The position numbers and the translations under genes are program-made. This document shows, piece after piece, positions 16,557 through 25,466 of a stretch of DNA of 64,000 nt (position 1 is the first letter of the stretch; the number at the start of each line of letters is the position of its first letter). The notes beneath the pieces were generated by a model. That model did not search any database. It was given only the letters and a program-made list of their open reading frames with translations, and was not told the DNA's origin. This DNA is from Cloacibacterium sp. TD35 (GTDB lineage: Bacteria > Bacteroidota > Bacteroidia > Flavobacteriales > Weeksellaceae). Location of the stretch: contig NZ_CP104850.1 of NCBI RefSeq assembly GCF_028864635.1, positions 812,001-876,000 of the forward strand. The letters run 5' to 3'.

Positions 16557-18641
16557 TTATTTGTCGAGCATTTTATTTTTCAGCCAAAAGCTTGTACTTT
16601 GATAAGCCGAAATGGTTTGCTCTACCAAATCTTTTCTAGGATTGTTTTGTAAAAGATTTTCAGTGTAATAGATGTTAAACTCAGTTGTGGTATTAGTATT
16701 AGGTTTTTGTACTAATTGATATTGCTTAATATTTTTAGTAGGAGAAATCACGGTAAGGTAATTATCTTTTATAAATCCTAAATCCTGATAAGTTGCAATA
16801 TACGCTCTAGGAACGAAATTTTTAGAGAAAACATCTTGACCTAAAAATTTAGATTGATATTTGAAGTTCAATAATCCCAAAACGGTTGGCATTACATCTA
16901 TCTGAGAGGTAATTTGTGAGAATTTCTGTGGTTCCACAAATTCTGGTGCATAAATAATCGCTGGAATTCTGTATTTATCCATTGGGAGTTCTGTTTTACC
17001 AGCACTAGATGAACAATGGTCTGCTACAATCACGAAAACGGTATTTTTAAACCAAGGCTGTTTTTGAGCCATTTCAAAAAATTTCATGATAGAATAGTCT
17101 GTGTATTTTACGCCACCTTTTCTAGATTTAGAATCTGCAGGAATGTCTATTTTCCCTTCTGGATAAGTAAAAGGTCTGTGGTTAGAAACCGTCATCCAAT
17201 GATGGAAGAAAGGTTTACCTGCTTTATAATCTTTGTTCATTTCGCTGATGGCTTTTCTGGCCATATCTTCGTCACAAACACCCCAAACATTTGCGAAAGT
17301 GATTTCTTCTGGCGTGAAATTATCTCTATCTACAATTTCGTAGCCGTTTCCTCCGTAGAAATCTTTCATATTGTCAAAATAACTGTAACCACCGTATAAG
17401 TATTTTACGCTGTAACCTTTTGACTTAAATACGCTTCCTGTGGTAAATTTATTTTTGTTTTCTTTTTCTCTTTTAATTACGCTTTCTCCTGCAGTTGGAG
17501 GAATACAAAGCGTTAGCGCTTCTAAACCTCTTACTGTTCTGTTTCCTGTGGCGTATAAATTGGTGAAAAATAAACTTTTTTGTGCCAGTTGGTCTAAGAA
17601 AGGAGTTACATTCTCTTCGTAACCATAAGCTTTCATGTAAGCTGCAGACAAACTTTCTATTGAAATGAGAACCACATTTTTTTGTAATTCTGGTTTCTCA
17701 GAAATGATAGGTCTGTTTAAAGTAGTGGTTCCTAAAGGAAGCAGAGTATTTTTTTCTGCGGTTTTTTGGTCAACAGTAGGATAGAATGTGAAAAAATCTA
17801 GCGTGTTATTGCTGAAAGCTTCGTAGAATTTTACCATTCCGTTCGCAGCGATTTCCTGTTGGAAGATATTTCCTTTTTTAAGGTTAATTTTCTCTGCAAA
17901 GCTTAAACTGATTCCCAATAAAACAGCAAAAACACCTAATAAGGTAAACTTTTGAACTAAATTAGGTAATTGTAAAAGGCTGTCTTTGGTCTTTTTGTAA
18001 ATCCACCAAGTTGCCAATCCTGTTACTACGAAAATAGCAGTAAATAGAGGAATGATAGGATAACTTTCCATAATGTTTCCTATAACTTCGGTGGTGTAGA
18101 TAAGATAATCTACAGCGATAAAATTATAACGAACCCCAAATTCATTGTAGAAGAAATATTCTGAAACGGCATTGAAAATAATCAAAAGCACGTACAAGAA
18201 TAGCGTGGTAAAGTATAAACTGTTTCTGATTTTGAGCCTTTGTTTTGGTAAAAACAGCATCAGTGCAAAAAATAAAATTTTAAGTCCCAAAAATGCTAAA
18301 ACAATTTTTACTACGCCACCTCCATATTGTTTGAAAATATTATTCGGGGTAGCTAAAATGTATATAAAAGCAAGAACCAGAACTCCTAGGATGATTTGTC
18401 CGTAAGGTTTTTGATATTTACCATTGGATAAGAATAAAAAATAAAGTGCTAAAAAGCTACTGGCAATTGTAAATACCAAAATGTCATTCACTAATCCTAG
18501 TGAAGTAACCTTCAGTACTTCTGCAAAAGAAAAATCTGCAGTGGTAATCGGGTGGAATACAAATACTAACCTTAATAAAAAGGAAACGATAAGGTAAAAA
18601 ATTCCTAAATAGAGAAAAGGTTTTACTTTTTGAAGATACAT
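16557..18641 (-). CDS. LtaS-like membrane sulfatase-fold protein (phosphoglycerol transferase family)
   Basis: A 694-residue protein. About five transmembrane helices in residues 1-250 precede an extracytoplasmic alkaline-phosphatase/sulfatase domain. Visible blocks are VVLISIESLSAAYMKAYG (metal-binding Glu-Ser), NRTVRGLEALTLC (nucleophile Thr region), FFHHWMTVSNHRPF and VFVIVADHCSSS (Asp-His metal site). Gram-positive relatives make lipoteichoic acid; in Gram-negatives such proteins transfer phosphoglycerol or phosphoethanolamine to glycans or lipids. The acceptor here is unknown. It is in a run with ribH (36 bases upstream) and the metallopeptidase gene. Confidence 0.85.
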   Translation of the reverse strand: MYLQKVKPFLYLGIFYLIVSFLLRLVFVFHPITTADFSFAEVLKVTSLGLVNDILVFTIASSFLALYFLFLSNGKYQKPYGQIILGVLVLAFIYILATPNNIFKQYGGGVVKIVLAFLGLKILFFALMLFLPKQRLKIRNSLYFTTLFLYVLLIIFNAVSEYFFYNEFGVRYNFIAVDYLIYTTEVIGNIMESYPIIPLFTAIFVVTGLATWWIYKKTKDSLLQLPNLVQKFTLLGVFAVLLGISLSFAEKINLKKGNIFQQEIAANGMVKFYEAFSNNTLDFFTFYPTVDQKTAEKNTLLPLGTTTLNRPIISEKPELQKNVVLISIESLSAAYMKAYGYEENVTPFLDQLAQKSLFFTNLYATGNRTVRGLEALTLCIPPTAGESVIKREKENKNKFTTGSVFKSKGYSVKYLYGGYSYFDNMKDFYGGNGYEIVDRDNFTPEEITFANVWGVCDEDMARKAISEMNKDYKAGKPFFHHWMTVSNHRPFTYPEGKIDIPADSKSRKGGVKYTDYSIMKFFEMAQKQPWFKNTVFVIVADHCSSSAGKTELPMDKYRIPAIIYAPEFVEPQKFSQITSQIDVMPTVLGLLNFKYQSKFLGQDVFSKNFVPRAYIATYQDLGFIKDNYLTVISPTKNIKQYQLVQKPNTNTTTEFNIYYTENLLQNNPRKDLVEQTISAYQSTSFWLKNKMLDK

Positions 18642-18677
18642 TTTAATACAATTTTGAGATTTGTGTGTAGAATTTGA

Positions 18678-19166
18678 TTATTTATTCAAATTTCTTCTGA
18701 ATTCAATCATTCTAAGAGCAGTAACCGCAGCTTCTACGCCTTTGTTTCCTAGGTTTCCGCCACTTCTTGCCAAAGATTGCTCCTTGTTATCGTCTGTCAA
18801 AACACAGAAAATAGCGGGAACATCTGTCATTACATTACAATCTTTAATTCCTTGAGCTACAGCGCTGCAAACGTAATCAAAATGTGGAGTTTCTCCTCTG
18901 ATGACATTCCCAATGGCTATTACTGCATCGTGGTTTTCAGCAGCGCACAATTGCATGCATGCATAGCTTAACTCAAATGCACCAGGAACAGAGAAAATTT
19001 CTATATTTTCTTTTTTTACGCCTTCTTTTTCTAGAATTTGTATCGCTGCATCGCGAAGGTTATATGTTACAAAATCATTCCAATCTGAAACAACAATGCC
19101 GATTCTAAAAGAATCAGCATTTGAGATTTGTAATGGTTTGTAATCCGAAAGATTTACAGTTGCCAT
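18678..19166 (-). CDS. ribH: 6,7-dimethyl-8-ribityllumazine synthase
   Basis: A 162-residue subunit, the usual length. It condenses 5-amino-6-ribitylaminouracil with 3,4-dihydroxy-2-butanone 4-phosphate in the penultimate step of riboflavin synthesis. Characteristic segments are IVVSDWNDFVTYNLRDAA (substrate site), VPGAFELSYA, IGNVIRGETPHFDYV with the catalytic His, and GNKGVEAAVTAL for phosphate binding. No other rib gene is beside it. It starts 9 bases after the TPR protein's stop codon. Confidence 0.95.
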   Translation of the reverse strand: MATVNLSDYKPLQISNADSFRIGIVVSDWNDFVTYNLRDAAIQILEKEGVKKENIEIFSVPGAFELSYACMQLCAAENHDAVIAIGNVIRGETPHFDYVCSAVAQGIKDCNVMTDVPAIFCVLTDDNKEQSLARSGGNLGNKGVEAAVTALRMIEFRRNLNK

Positions 19167-19175
19167 TTTATATTT

Positions 19176-19886
19176 TTAAAAGTTTTTTACCATTTCTATA
19201 TAAGCATCAGAAGTACCGCCGTCATAATCTGCATATTTTTCTTCGATGGTTTCGAAGTATTTTTTAGCTTCAGCGTTTTTCTTCATTGCAAGTGCTAGTA
19301 AACCAGCTTTTCTTGTAAAGTAATAAGAAGTGTAAGCATCATCAGAAGCAGAAGCAGCTTTGTCTAAAAGAGAAAGTGCATCTTCATTTTTGTTAAGATT
19401 TGCTTGTGCATCTCCCATTGCTCCATATTTTAGAGCCATTAAGATTTTATTATCAGAAGAAAATTTATCTAATAAATCGTAAGCTTCTTGGTATTTACCT
19501 TCTTTGAATTTTAGTAAACCTGCGTTATAAGCAGAAAGTTTACCAGCATCTGTACTAGCAAATTGCTCATAAGTACCTTTGAACCCTGGGTTTGCAGCAG
19601 ATTTTCCACCTAGTGCGATGTCATCTTTTCCTTCAGAAAGGTTTTTTTGAGCAGCCAGATAGCTCATAGTAGCTTCTTCGTTTTTAGGATTTGCGATAAA
19701 TTGCTGATAAGCAAAGTACAGTAAAACTGCTAATACTACAGCCGCAAAAATAATCCCAATTTGTTTAGCGTATTTTTCAATGAACATCTCTGTTTTGAGC
19801 GCGGTTTGGTCTAAATCTTGAAAAATTTCTACCGTTTCTTTTCCTTCGTTCTCTAGCTCTTTTTTGCTTTTATGCTTGTCTGTCAT
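19176..19886 (-). CDS. Membrane-anchored tetratricopeptide protein (YfgM-like)
   Basis: About 236 residues from the start MTDKHKSKKELENEG. One transmembrane helix lies at about residues 44-64 (GIIFAAVVLAVLLYFAY), followed by periplasmic helical TPR repeats (TYEQFASTDAG..., EGKYQEAYDLLDKF, NKNEDALSLLDKA). This matches the YfgM type, which interacts with the Sec/PpiD chaperone network in E. coli; the role here is inferred. I use the ATG at 19886 because an upstream ATG at 19907 lies inside a good promoter box (19905-19912) and would be lost from the transcript. It is first in a run with ribH. Confidence 0.82.
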   Translation of the reverse strand: MTDKHKSKKELENEGKETVEIFQDLDQTALKTEMFIEKYAKQIGIIFAAVVLAVLLYFAYQQFIANPKNEEATMSYLAAQKNLSEGKDDIALGGKSAANPGFKGTYEQFASTDAGKLSAYNAGLLKFKEGKYQEAYDLLDKFSSDNKILMALKYGAMGDAQANLNKNEDALSLLDKAASASDDAYTSYYFTRKAGLLALAMKKNAEAKKYFETIEEKYADYDGGTSDAYIEMVKNF

Positions 19887-19904
19887 AATTTTGAAATTGA
19901 AATG

Positions 19905-19935
19905 CAAAAATAATAGTTTCTATTGTGATATACAA
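19905..19935 (-). promoter_or_regulatory. Promoter TTG-N20-TATTTTTG for the TPR gene and ribH
   Basis: On the minus strand the -33 TTG is the complement of 19933-19935 and the -7 TATTTTTG is the complement of 19905-19912, with 20 bases between. This matches the Bacteroidetes housekeeping promoter and decides the start codon of the gene downstream. Confidence 0.65.
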
Positions 19936-19985
19936 TATTTATTTTCAGTGGTTTTCTGTTAGGGTTATTAAAAAAAATATTTGCC

Positions 19986-20999
19986 TTATTTTGGGTAAAT
20001 GTTTTGAAGGTTTTCAATCTGATGAGGTTGCCCTAGAATGAAGATACAGCTATTAGACTCTATGAGTTTACTCTCGTCAGGATTGATGATGTATTCGCCA
20101 TAAACGTCTTTGTAGCCTACAATTTTACAGCCTGTTTTAGGGAAAATCTTTAGTTCTTCTAGTTTTTTGCCAATAAATTCTTTGGGAAGTTTATCTGTAT
20201 AAATTTCTAAAACATTAATTTTCTTAGTGCCTTCCAATACAATATTGTCAATAAATTCTACCAAATCTGGTGTAATAAGTAGAGAAGCCATGTGTTCACC
20301 ACCAATTTTATCTGGCATAATTACATTTTCTGCACCCGCTGTTTTTAATTTTTTGATGGTACTGCTGTTAGACGCCCTGCTAATGACTTTAATTTTGGGA
20401 TTCAATTCTTTTGAACTGATTACAATAAAGAGATTGTCTGCATCTGAAGGCAAACAAGCGATAATTCCATTTGCTTTTTCTACTCCAGCTTTTATCAGAA
20501 TTTCATCTTCTACTGCATTTCCGTTAATAAAAATAGTGTCGCGGAACTCATCATCTCTATTTTCAAGAGGTTTTTTGTCAATAATTACAAAAGGTTTTTT
20601 GTGGAGAATAAGTTTTCTGGCGGCTTGTCTACCATTTCTCCCGAAACCACAAATGATGATGTGATTTTCTAAATTTTTCATGTTGCGTTTGATGAGATTT
20701 TGTTTGTATTCTTTAGCGAAATTTCCATTAAAAAACTCTAATGAAAGGGCTGTTAAGCCATAGAGCACGGCTCCCACGCCGAAAAGCATTAAAAAAATAG
20801 TAATTATTTTTCCTAAATCTGAGAAATTTTCGGGTACTCCAAAACCTACGGTTGTGAGCGTCATAAGGCTATACCAAACAGCGTCTAGAAAACTCATTTT
20901 TTCTGAATACATAAAAGCTAAAGCTCCTAGTATCACAAAAATGAGAATAGATACAACTAAAATTAATATTCTTTTATATAAGGCTGAAAACCTATTCAT
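19986..20999 (-). CDS. Potassium channel with RCK (TrkA-N/TrkA-C) domains
   Basis: A 337-residue two-helix channel. TM1 lies at about residues 10-30, then a pore loop MTLTTVGFGVPENF with the selectivity filter TVGFG, and TM2 at about 62-85. The cytosolic RCK domain has HIIICGFGRNGRQAARKLI (Rossmann NAD/ligand fold) and continues into a TrkA-C domain (ELKIFPKTGCKIVGYKD). It resembles MthK/Kch-type ligand-gated K+ channels. TVGFG instead of TVGYG is a common variant and still fits K+ selectivity. Confidence 0.9.
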   Translation of the reverse strand: MNRFSALYKRILILVVSILIFVILGALAFMYSEKMSFLDAVWYSLMTLTTVGFGVPENFSDLGKIITIFLMLFGVGAVLYGLTALSLEFFNGNFAKEYKQNLIKRNMKNLENHIIICGFGRNGRQAARKLILHKKPFVIIDKKPLENRDDEFRDTIFINGNAVEDEILIKAGVEKANGIIACLPSDADNLFIVISSKELNPKIKVISRASNSSTIKKLKTAGAENVIMPDKIGGEHMASLLITPDLVEFIDNIVLEGTKKINVLEIYTDKLPKEFIGKKLEELKIFPKTGCKIVGYKDVYGEYIINPDESKLIESNSCIFILGQPHQIENLQNIYPK

Positions 21000-21132
21000 T
21001 GATAATGAATTCTTGTATAAATTTACGAAAATTACAATTACAATGAGATATTTGTAAAAAATATATTGAAATTACCTTCAGCATCATAAACATGAGCTGA
21101 AAGTTGTAAAATGGATAAGAAAATAATTAAAA

Positions 21133-21669
21133 TTAGTAGTTCAGAATACTGTAAACTTCAGCGTCAAACTGTTTCAGTTTATCTTCGCCGTGTAAATCTT
21201 TTAGACCAATTAAAAAACTGAATTGGGTTACTTTTGCACCTTGTTTTTCAACCAATTTAGCGGCAGCTTCAGTTGTTCCGCCTGTTGCTAATAAATCATC
21301 ATGAATTAATACTCTTTGATTAGGCTGAATTTGGTTCGTGCGCATTTCTATTTCGGCAGTTCCGTATTCTAAATCGTATTTTTCTGAAATAAATGGAGGA
21401 GGAAGTTTACCTTTTTTTCTAATTAAAACAAATGGAACTTCTAGGGCAACAGCAATTGCAATTCCGAAGAGGTAGCCTCTACTTTCTATTCCGCATACTA
21501 CATCTACTTTTCCTCTGCTGAATTCTACTAAATCTGCAATTACGTCTTCGTATAATTTAGGATTTAAGAAAATGGGCGTAATGTCTTTGAATTGTATTCC
21601 TTCGATTGGGAAATCTGGAATATTCTGAATTGTGCTTTCTAATCTAGCGATTAAATCTTGCGTTGCCAT
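21133..21669 (-). CDS. apt: Adenine phosphoribosyltransferase
   Basis: A 178-residue type-I phosphoribosyltransferase converting adenine and PRPP to AMP in purine salvage. DFPIEGIQFKDITPIF is the APRT N-terminal signature, with CGIESRGYLFG and RKKGKLP for the base and pyrophosphate, and RVLIHDDLLATGGT as the PRPP-binding loop (usual form VDDLLATGGT). It starts 16 bases after the upstream lipoprotein gene, so the two are probably co-transcribed. Confidence 0.95.
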   Translation of the reverse strand: MATQDLIARLESTIQNIPDFPIEGIQFKDITPIFLNPKLYEDVIADLVEFSRGKVDVVCGIESRGYLFGIAIAVALEVPFVLIRKKGKLPPPFISEKYDLEYGTAEIEMRTNQIQPNQRVLIHDDLLATGGTTEAAAKLVEKQGAKVTQFSFLIGLKDLHGEDKLKQFDAEVYSILNY

Positions 21670-21685
21670 TTTATGGGTTTTTAAT

Positions 21686-22834
21686 TTATTTTTTTTGAGA
21701 AGAATTTATTTTATAGCTGGTGATTTTCCAACCTGTTTCTGTAGCTTTTAAACCATAAGAAACGTCAAGTGAAGTTGCGTTTCCAGATTTATCTGTTACG
21801 GTATACGTTGCATTCACACTTGCAGTGTTATTGGCATTCGCTTTAGTAGAAACGTTGGTTACGTCTATACTTTTTACGGTTCCGAAACCTGAAGTAGGAT
21901 TAGCAAATGTTTCATATGAACCCCAGGTAGGATTTTCTGATTGGCTGTAAGCTGCTTTTAAGTTCTGACTGTTTAAGTTGCTTAAGAAATTCACAACGGT
22001 ATTTTTTGGATCGCCAATTACTTTTGGAGAGTCGGTTCCCGTAGCATTTTCTTCTGGAGTTCCTTCAAGATTTTCAAGATTTTCTGTGCTTTGTGGCATC
22101 AAAAGAGCGTTAGGATTTACATCTACCCCCATTTTGGTCATTTGAATGGTTTTCTTAGAAGTCTTTACAGTAACTTTTATGTCAATTTTATTATCCATTA
22201 CTTTCTCTTGAGGAAGAGAATAAAATCTCATATAAAATCCTTTGAAATTATTGTTTTGCATTAAATTTTTAGAAGTCAAAAGTTTTACACCTTGGCTAGA
22301 AACTTCTAAAGTGGTTTCTAAGGCTGCATTTTCGAAATCTACTTTATTTCCTGCTGCATCTAATAATCTTGGAATGATTTGTAAAGCTTTTGGTCCTAAA
22401 ACACTATCTACAGAGACTTCACTGGTTGTAATTTGCAAAGAATTTGCGGTAATATCATTTACATCTGTTTCAGACGGCATAATATTTTGGAAGATATTCA
22501 TTTCACCTAATGAAGGAGGAGCTGTACTCGCCCAGTTGATTCCATTTTCTTGTGCTACTTTGTCTGCCATTGCAAAAATTTCTGGCACTTTTTTCCCTTC
22601 AAGAAGTTTACCAAGAGCTTTTAACTCTTCGATATCGCCTTCTGCGTCTACCCCAAAGGTTTTTAGAATATAAAGGGCTTCATTAAACTTAATTTGTTTA
22701 ATAGTAGGAAGCGAAGAAGACATATCATTGATACTTTCTTGGAAGGCTTTTGTACTGCTTGCATCTACTGCATCTTTTTTACAACCGATTAAAAAAAGCA
22801 ATGAAAATATGCTTAGAAAAAGGAAACGTTTCAT
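21686..22834 (-). CDS. Lipoprotein of unknown function
   Basis: About 382 residues from the start MKRFLFLSIFSLLFLIGCKKD; the lipobox LIGC predicts lipidation at Cys18. The middle is helical and soluble. The last 110 residues (VIGDPKNTVVNFLSNLN... to the C-terminus) look like an NTF2-like/DUF4878-type domain that ends in antiparallel strands. I do not recognise a named family for the whole. The start at 22834 is preferred over an in-frame ATG at 22855 because the latter lies inside a promoter-like box. It is upstream of apt with a 16-base gap. Confidence 0.75.
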   Translation of the reverse strand: MKRFLFLSIFSLLFLIGCKKDAVDASSTKAFQESINDMSSSLPTIKQIKFNEALYILKTFGVDAEGDIEELKALGKLLEGKKVPEIFAMADKVAQENGINWASTAPPSLGEMNIFQNIMPSETDVNDITANSLQITTSEVSVDSVLGPKALQIIPRLLDAAGNKVDFENAALETTLEVSSQGVKLLTSKNLMQNNNFKGFYMRFYSLPQEKVMDNKIDIKVTVKTSKKTIQMTKMGVDVNPNALLMPQSTENLENLEGTPEENATGTDSPKVIGDPKNTVVNFLSNLNSQNLKAAYSQSENPTWGSYETFANPTSGFGTVKSIDVTNVSTKANANNTASVNATYTVTDKSGNATSLDVSYGLKATETGWKITSYKINSSQKK

Positions 22835-22852
22835 AAAATGAATATTTATATA

Positions 22853-22860
22853 CAAAAATA
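22853..22860 (-). promoter_or_regulatory. Candidate -7 element TATTTTTG for the lipoprotein-apt unit
   Basis: Complement of CAAAAATA, 18 bases before the ATG at 22834. The terminator of the act operon (22864-22888) overlaps its -33 region, so the two signals are packed together. Confidence 0.45.
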
Positions 22861-22863
22861 AAA

Positions 22864-22888
22864 AAATCCCAACAATAAGTTGGGATTT
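22864..22888 (-). terminator. Rho-independent terminator of the act operon
   Basis: Stem AAATCCCAAC/GTTGGGATTT with loop AATAA. On the minus strand it is followed by a T-run (A-run at 22861-22866). It lies 22 bases after the actF stop codon. Confidence 0.85.
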
Positions 22889-22909
22889 ATATGATGTTTC
22901 TTTCTGAAA

Positions 22910-24244
22910 TTAGAAAGGATATTCAAAAATTTTAGATTCTTTTACTAGAGGATTTCCTTCAGGAATCAATTTAAGTTTAGATAATGCAGACATTACTACT
23001 AAAACGAATAAACCTACCATGAATAAGAATGCACCAACTACTAATAAGAATGTGTATGCATTATTCCAGAAAGGTCCTACTGTTCCTGGCATTACCATGT
23101 TGAAGAAATCTAACCAGTGACCTAGAATTACTAGAACAGCCATAGTAGTTACTACTTTGTAATTTCTCTTGATGCTAGAACTTACTAACACCAATAGTGG
23201 TATTAAGAAGTTGATGATAAGCATTGGTAAGAATGTGTACTTGTAGTAAGCAAATCTATCGAAGAAATATCTTACTTCTTCTGGGATGTTTGCATACCAG
23301 TAAAGCATAAATTGGTCAAAGAATAAATAAGTCCATAACATTGAAGTAGCAAATAAGAATTTAGCTAAATCATGTAAGTGGTTATCATTAAACTGTGGTA
23401 AAACTCCTTTTTTCTTTAAGTAAACTGCAACAATAATGATTACTGCAACAGCACTAGATAAAGTAGATACCATAGAATACCAAATATAAAGAGTAGAATA
23501 CCAGTGAGGGTCAATAGACATTAAGAAATCCCAAGCCCAAGCTGCAGAAGCAAATCCGAAGAATGCTATGTAACCTACGCTCCAGTTGTATAATGCTTTG
23601 TAATCTTTTCTATCTTTAGTTTCATCTAATCTCTTAGAAACTTTCTTAATTTTCCAAACGAAGAACCAAGAACCAATTACATAAATAAGGATTCTCACTA
23701 CATAGAAAGGAATATTTAAGAATTTTGATTTTTCGTAAAGGATAACATCAAAGTTTGGAGAATTAGGATCTACTAAATCTGGATCCATCCAGTGATATAA
23801 ATGAGCAATGCCACCTACATTTAAGAAGGTTAAGATTAATAAAACAATCCCACCTACTGGAATGAAAGAAGCTACTGCTTCCATTACTCTTGTTACAATT
23901 ACAGACCAACCAGCGTGAGCTGCGTGCTGAATTGATAAAAAGAATAAAGCACAAGCAGAAATTCCGAAGAATAACATAGCAGCAGTTAATAAAGCCGAGA
24001 ACGGTGTATTATGAATCTGATGCGTAGCATGTTCTAAGTGTGCTGCATTATCTTGAGGTCCTACTAATTCTGCAGAGTTCATTGGGGTATGATGTTGTGT
24101 ACCATGGTGTACATTATCCATCATTGTCTGAACAGCAGACTCATCTAAACCATGGTTTAACATGTAGCCAATACCGAATAGTACCAATCCAACAACTATC
24201 AGTATAATAGAATACAATTTTAATTTTGGTGAAAAACTATACAT
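22910..24244 (-). CDS. actF: Alternative complex III subunit ActF (NrfD-like membrane subunit)
   Basis: A 444-residue polytopic membrane protein with about ten transmembrane helices. It ends the actA-F operon. ActF is an inactive-looking NrfD/polysulfide-reductase-type quinone-module subunit paired with ActC. Recognisable features are the long N-terminal helix followed by a His-rich periplasmic loop (HHGTQHHTPMNSAEL), the FASAAWAWDFLMSIDPHWYS segment typical of ActF, and a helix pair near the C-terminus. It helps anchor the complex and may contribute to proton translocation. A terminator follows 22 bases downstream. Confidence 0.93.
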   Translation of the reverse strand: MYSFSPKLKLYSIILIVVGLVLFGIGYMLNHGLDESAVQTMMDNVHHGTQHHTPMNSAELVGPQDNAAHLEHATHQIHNTPFSALLTAAMLFFGISACALFFLSIQHAAHAGWSVIVTRVMEAVASFIPVGGIVLLILTFLNVGGIAHLYHWMDPDLVDPNSPNFDVILYEKSKFLNIPFYVVRILIYVIGSWFFVWKIKKVSKRLDETKDRKDYKALYNWSVGYIAFFGFASAAWAWDFLMSIDPHWYSTLYIWYSMVSTLSSAVAVIIIVAVYLKKKGVLPQFNDNHLHDLAKFLFATSMLWTYLFFDQFMLYWYANIPEEVRYFFDRFAYYKYTFLPMLIINFLIPLLVLVSSSIKRNYKVVTTMAVLVILGHWLDFFNMVMPGTVGPFWNNAYTFLLVVGAFLFMVGLFVLVVMSALSKLKLIPEGNPLVKESKIFEYPF

Positions 24245-24259
24245 TTTTTTCTGTTTTTA

Positions 24260-24943
24260 TTATTTAGTATTGGTTTGAGGTGTAGTTGCATCAGCAGCTG
24301 CTACAGGAGCTACAGCATCAGCTTTGAAAGCGCTCATTACATACATTGCTACTCTCCATCTATCTGCAGGAGCTAATTGACCTGCGTAAGATCCCATCAA
24401 GTTTCTTCCGTTTACAATTACATAATGAGTAGAACCCACAGTAATCTGTCTGTCTTTGTAATTAGGAACACCAGAATATGCACCACTTTGTACAATTGGG
24501 CCTTGTCCATCACCTCCCACACCATGACAAGCTGCACAAGTCATTTCGTATAATTTTTTACCTCTTGCTAGGTCCTTTTCTTTATTGTTAGGATTTAGAG
24601 GCGAAACAGTAACATTTTTTGACTCGTCATAAAATGCAGTATATTCTTCTACATTTTTAGGAGTTTTATCTTCTGGCAAAATTCCTTCCTTATCTTGAGG
24701 AACCGTACCTTCTACAGGAGAAAGTAGAGTAGAGCCGTAGTTATTTACAAAAGCCGGGATTTCGTTTTCTTTGCTTACATAATGACCATCTGCTTTGCTA
24801 GCAGTTTTAATCATTGGATCATAAGCTACTGGGAAATACATATCCGGAAAGTAAACTAATGGCGGATTATCTTTTGGCCCACAAGAATTCAGCGCGATAA
24901 CTGAGATTCCCAAGATGGTTGTTATTTTTAAAATATTTTTCAT
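24260..24943 (-). CDS. actE: Alternative complex III subunit ActE (monohaem cytochrome c lipoprotein)
   Basis: About 227 residues from MKNILKITTILGIS. The signal ends in a lipobox ALNSC, so the protein is lipid-anchored on the periplasmic face. After a DMYFPVAYDPM segment typical of ActE there is one haem-c site, MTCAACHGVGGDGQGP, and a later Met (RNLMGSYAGQ) as possible axial ligand. It receives electrons from ActA and passes them to the terminal oxidase. An ATG at 24952 is also possible; I prefer 24943 because it gives a standard lipoprotein signal directly after the actD stop codon. Confidence 0.92.
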   Translation of the reverse strand: MKNILKITTILGISVIALNSCGPKDNPPLVYFPDMYFPVAYDPMIKTASKADGHYVSKENEIPAFVNNYGSTLLSPVEGTVPQDKEGILPEDKTPKNVEEYTAFYDESKNVTVSPLNPNNKEKDLARGKKLYEMTCAACHGVGGDGQGPIVQSGAYSGVPNYKDRQITVGSTHYVIVNGRNLMGSYAGQLAPADRWRVAMYVMSAFKADAVAPVAAADATTPQTNTK

Positions 24944-24944
24944 A

Positions 24945-25466
24945 TTACGCATCTTTTACAGTTATTTCTTCTACACCTGTTTCAATCAGCATCTGTTTAA
25001 TGGTTTCTACATCGTCAGATACAAACTCCATCATAAACTTATCATCCGTAGTTCTAGGATCTGGATTCTGAGGAGCAGCACCAGGATACATTTTATTTCT
25101 TACTAAGAAAGTAAGAGACATCATGTGTGCAGCACAGAATACCATTAATTCAAACATTGGAACTACAAAAGCTGGCATGTTATGACCCCACCAGAAAGCT
25201 GGTTTACCACCTATGTTTTGCGGCCAGTCATGATTCATCATGTACCAAGTTGCTAAAGCACCAATGGTAACACCATAACAAGCATAAATGAAAGCTGCGT
25301 CTGAAATCCTAGTTTTCTTAAGACCTAAAGCTTTATCTAGCCCGTGAACTGGGAATGGAGTATACACTTCGGTAATTTCAATACCTTTATCTCTGAAAGC
25401 TTTAACGCCGTTCATTAAATCGTCGTCATCGCCATAAAGTCCATATATTCTTTTAGTGGTGCTCAT
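24945..25466 (-). CDS. actD: Alternative complex III subunit ActD (DUF3341)
   Basis: About 173 residues starting MSTTKRIYGLYGDDDDLMNG. This is the DUF3341 family: an N-terminal cytoplasmic alpha/beta part followed by two transmembrane helices (AFIYACYGVTIGALATWYM and a second at about residues 95-118). ActD is a small membrane subunit flanking ActC/ActF. An upstream in-frame ATG at 25493 would overlap actC far more; the start at 25466 overlaps it by 14 bases, suggesting coupled translation. Confidence 0.92.
   Translation of the reverse strand: MSTTKRIYGLYGDDDDLMNGVKAFRDKGIEITEVYTPFPVHGLDKALGLKKTRISDAAFIYACYGVTIGALATWYMMNHDWPQNIGGKPAFWWGHNMPAFVVPMFELMVFCAAHMMSLTFLVRNKMYPGAAPQNPDPRTTDDKFMMEFVSDDVETIKQMLIETGVEEITVKDA

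Noticed and set aside
16557-18641. True lipoteichoic acid synthase implying a Gram-positive origin
   Set aside because: Codon use and neighbours match the rest of the window and the organism has outer-membrane genes; the fold also occurs in Gram-negative phosphoglycerol or phosphoethanolamine transferases.
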